Below the pieces are notes generated by a model. That model was not told where the DNA came from, did no database searches, and was given only the letters and a program-made list of their open reading frames with translations. A stretch of 7,833 bases of DNA from CALCCV01 sp964388665 (GTDB lineage Bacteria; Bdellovibrionota; Bdellovibrionia; Bdellovibrionales; Bdellovibrionaceae). Position 1 is the first letter of the stretch. Each line of letters begins with the position of its first letter. A program made the translations under genes and the position numbers. Shown piece after piece: positions 6,171-7,833 of this stretch. Location: assembly GCA_964388665.1 (NCBI GenBank), contig CAYMBJ010000124.1, positions 1 through 7,833 on the forward strand, in the 5' to 3' direction.

Positions 6171-6835
6171 CTTTCTTGAGAAGAGTTCGCAATCTTAAAG
6201 CAATTGCTTCGGCTGGGTACAATCTCCTAAGCCTTGCAATTGATCCACAAAGCACGCGCAATGCTTTGGTTGTTTCCGACCGACTCTTAGAATTAGGGCT
6301 ATTTAAGTTCAGCGTGGAGCACCTCAAATCAAACCCTCAAACTGCTGAGGCCTTGGAAAGACCGCTTTCAATGTCTGAGTTTGATCTGGATCGATTCCTA
6401 AATTTTCCGAAGGATTCGCTTGGGTACAAATTTGCCGCTACCATGACCGCCCACAATCTTAACCCGAACTTTTTTCGTCGAAATCACCCTCCTGCAGAGG
6501 GTAATGTGGTATTGGATCACATTGAGCAGACCCATGATCTTTGGCATATAGTTTTGGGGTTTGACACATCTGAAGCAGGTGAAGTGGGAATTCTCGCTTT
6601 TCAATTTGGACAGCTACGGTCTCCACAGGCTGTTGCCTTTATCGGCGGGGCGCTACTACGCTGTTTAGTTAGAGACCTATCCCAAGTCCCACCCATAATG
6701 GAAAGTATTGTTCGGGGATGGACACTTGCTCAAGAATGGCCGCCCCTTTTTGCGGTAGACTGGAATGGGATCATGCACCTACCTGTCGAGCACATTCGCA
6801 GTCAGCTTGATAATGGAATTGTTCCATCATCCTGA
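6167..6835 (+). CDS. Coq4-family protein
   Basis: The product has 222 residues, near the usual Coq4 length. The family signature is complete: HDLWH at 123-127 followed after exactly 11 residues by Glu139, giving His123, Asp124, His127 and Glu139 as metal ligands. The upstream FPKDSLGYKFA stretch (80-90) fits the Coq4 pattern P-x-x-[ST]-x-G-Y-x-[FY]-A. Eukaryotic COQ4 works in coenzyme Q synthesis on the ring C1 carbon. Bacterial homologues exist outside ubiquinone makers; the Nostoc protein Alr8543 was crystallised with geranylgeranyl monophosphate, so a prenyl-lipid ligand is plausible. There is no signal peptide, so it is probably a cytoplasmic, membrane-associated protein. The ATG overlaps the hydrolase stop (ATGA), with GAGG six bases upstream. 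The family call is firm; a role in ubiquinone is not shown, and no other quinone gene is in the window. Confidence 0.9.
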   Translation: MTFLRRVRNLKAIASAGYNLLSLAIDPQSTRNALVVSDRLLELGLFKFSVEHLKSNPQTAEALERPLSMSEFDLDRFLNFPKDSLGYKFAATMTAHNLNPNFFRRNHPPAEGNVVLDHIEQTHDLWHIVLGFDTSEAGEVGILAFQFGQLRSPQAVAFIGGALLRCLVRDLSQVPPIMESIVRGWTLAQEWPPLFAVDWNGIMHLPVEHIRSQLDNGIVPSS

Positions 6836-6852
6836 ATAATGGCACTTATTCA
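6833..6852. repeat. Perfect 7-bp inverted repeat at the end of the Coq4 gene
   Basis: TGAATAA (6833-6839) and TTATTCA (6846-6852) form a perfect 7-bp stem with the 6-base loop TGGCAC. The left arm includes the Coq4 stop codon. The stem is AT-rich and no T run follows, so it is at best a weak terminator or an RNA-end stabiliser. Confidence 0.35.
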
Positions 6853-7142
6853 TCGATACCGGACCACAGTAACCTTCATGTTCTTTCGCATTGATCTATT
6901 TTTTGGATGTACTCAATATTTCGGCTCTGATGATTCACCGTGAACAAGATGAAATTGCCAAGGCGAAGTGGGCTATACAAATCCATCGTTCTGCGACTAA
7001 AAAAGGGTAAAATTTTTCAGCAGAAACAGCTGGTGTCCAAAAAGGAATCGAGATTTTTGATAGCCTTCCTTTTCCGAACGCGCGAGCATTCGAGTTTCGC
7101 GACCCCTTTGGCAATCGAGCCGAGCTAATTCAACATCTGTAA
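6839..7142 (+). pseudogene. Remnant of a VOC-superfamily (glyoxalase/dioxygenase-like) protein
   Basis: In the frame ending with TAA at 7140-7142, codons from 7011 read a typical VOC C-terminal strand: LPFPNARAFEFRDPF, then GNRAELIQHL to the stop. The R-D-P-F-G-N-R-x-E-L-I pattern holds the conserved metal-binding Glu of the family. The same frame upstream contains DEIAKAKWAI (6948-6977), which fits the preceding helix of the second VOC half, but a TAA at 7008-7010 interrupts it. The N-terminal half is not open in this frame (TAA at 6870-6872). A different frame, from an ATG at 6839 to a TGA at 6941, may hold part of it. The fragment is too short and interrupted to encode a working enzyme. 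The C-terminal match is clear; the 5' limit is a guess. Confidence 0.6.
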
Positions 7143-7154
7143 ACTAGAGTTTTC

Positions 7155-7615
7155 ATGCCATTGCGTCCTGACTACGCCGTTAGGACTGTGGCCTACCCAC
7201 AAATTGTCCGCTGGATGGTGGACAATGTTTTGGAACCACGTCGAGCCGATCGCTTACTACCAATGGTGCTAATTTTATTTTCTGCCTTTTTTTTACAAAG
7301 TATCGCGGGTACACCTCCGACAGCCTTGGCAGCGGCTGTATTTGGTAAACGAATTCGCAAAAATGCTAAAGAGTTTCAAGCGTCTTAGACACCGAGAGTG
7401 AATCTTTGGCACAACAGGCCCTGCTTCGCCTAATGCAATCGCGAACAACATTAGTAATTGCACATCGCTTGGCCACTGTAAAGAACTCGGATCAAGTTCT
7501 AGCTGTCGATCAGGGCCGCATCGTCCAAGAGGGAAAGCACGAGGTCCTTGCCAAAGATGCCAATGGACTCTACTATCGGTTGTTGCAAAGACAATTTATA
7601 GAAAGCCTATCCTAA
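7155..7615 (+). pseudogene. ABC exporter (membrane plus ATPase type) reduced by internal deletions
   Basis: Intact members of this half-transporter family have about 580-600 residues; only about 150 codons remain. The first part (7155-7388) begins with an N-terminal membrane segment, AYPQIVRWMVDNVLEP and LLPMVLILFSAFFLQ. It then jumps to TALAAAVFGKRIRKNAKEFQ, which normally lies more than 100 residues later, after the fourth helix. The frame then stops at a TAG (7386-7388). The next frame (from about 7379) resumes at the D-loop (SVLDTESE) and continues through the H-loop, LVIAHRLATV with His at 7463-7465, to the normal C-terminus (GLYYRLLQRQF) and a TAA at 7613-7615. Walker A, Q-loop, LSGGQ and Walker B are all missing, so it cannot hydrolyse ATP. 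At least one in-frame and one out-of-frame deletion are needed. Confidence 0.85.
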
Positions 7616-7660
7616 AAATAAGTCAGCAGCGAGAAGAGTCCAAAACCCTAGGGAGCATAT

Positions 7661-7833
7661 ATGAGGCCAGTTTTAGAAGAAGCAATGATAAATCCGAATG
7701 CAACAAAGTCGATAGAAAATTTTCACCCACATGTCGTTAAAGAAGTACAAGATGCCTTAAAAATTCATGAATGGGTTGGAGCATAGGAAAAACAAAGCCT
7801 ATATCTAGCTCTTGGATCAGGTATCAATGGATG
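7661..7833 (+). pseudogene. Probable glutaredoxin-like remnant, runs off the window
   Basis: An ATG at 7661 with a good ribosome site (GGGAG at 7651-7655, five bases away) opens 41 codons: MRPVLEEAMINPNATKS, then NFHPHVVKEVQDALKIHEW, stopping at TAG 7784-7786. After the stop the same frame continues with YLALGSGING. I recall monothiol glutaredoxin-like proteins that begin with MRPVLEE and have a NFH...V-x-EVQ-x-A helix, then VVVGMAQNP, then YLEYGSY. The segment holding VVVGMAQNP appears to be missing, and the internal stop fits decay. If the similarity is wrong, the alternative is a 41-residue small protein with a good ribosome site. The family call rests on memory only, and the 3' limit is outside the window. 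Confidence 0.4.

Noticed and set aside
6940..7128. 62-codon plus-strand frame from a GTG
   Set aside because: It overlaps the VOC remnant in another frame, which has the recognisable family motif. This frame has none and no ribosome site.

Overview
The window looks like a chromosomal segment of a Gram-negative bacterium with moderate GC content. My best guess is the Bdellovibrionota (Bdellovibrio-like) lineage. This rests on a secreted protein whose mature N-terminus carries a GNGGD...C motif that I associate from memory with that group, on several Sec signal peptides, and on a Coq4-family gene. It is an inference, not a proof.

Layout, left to right. Positions 1-353 hold the 3' part of a plus-strand coiled-coil protein whose frame appears broken near position 47. 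It converges, with a single base between the stops, on three minus-strand genes. These are, in order of transcription, a secreted leucine-rich-repeat protein (start 4383), a short-chain dehydrogenase (start 2510) and a secreted DUF3943-type protein (start 1554). A hairpin with a T-rich tail follows the LRR gene, so the dehydrogenase is probably transcribed separately. A 115-bp stretch dense in inverted repeats lies between the dehydrogenase and the DUF3943 gene.

A divergent module follows. A Crp/Fnr-family regulator without cysteines is read leftward. A translationally coupled pair is read rightward: an exported alpha/beta hydrolase with an intact Ser-Asp-His triad, and a Coq4-family protein with the complete HDxxH-x11-E metal motif. 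The 65-bp divergent gap contains a perfect 10-bp palindrome, CAATATATTG, a candidate operator. This is the most coherent functional unit in the window and could be a small regulated lipid or isoprenoid-quinone related system. The substrate cannot be read from the sequence.

The last kilobase (6836-7833) contains no clearly intact gene. It holds a row of decaying fragments: a VOC/glyoxalase-like remnant with an internal stop, an ABC exporter reduced to about 150 codons by deletions, and a probable glutaredoxin-like remnant with an internal stop that runs off the window edge.

I found no rRNA, convincing tRNA, insertion sequence, CRISPR array or phage gene.
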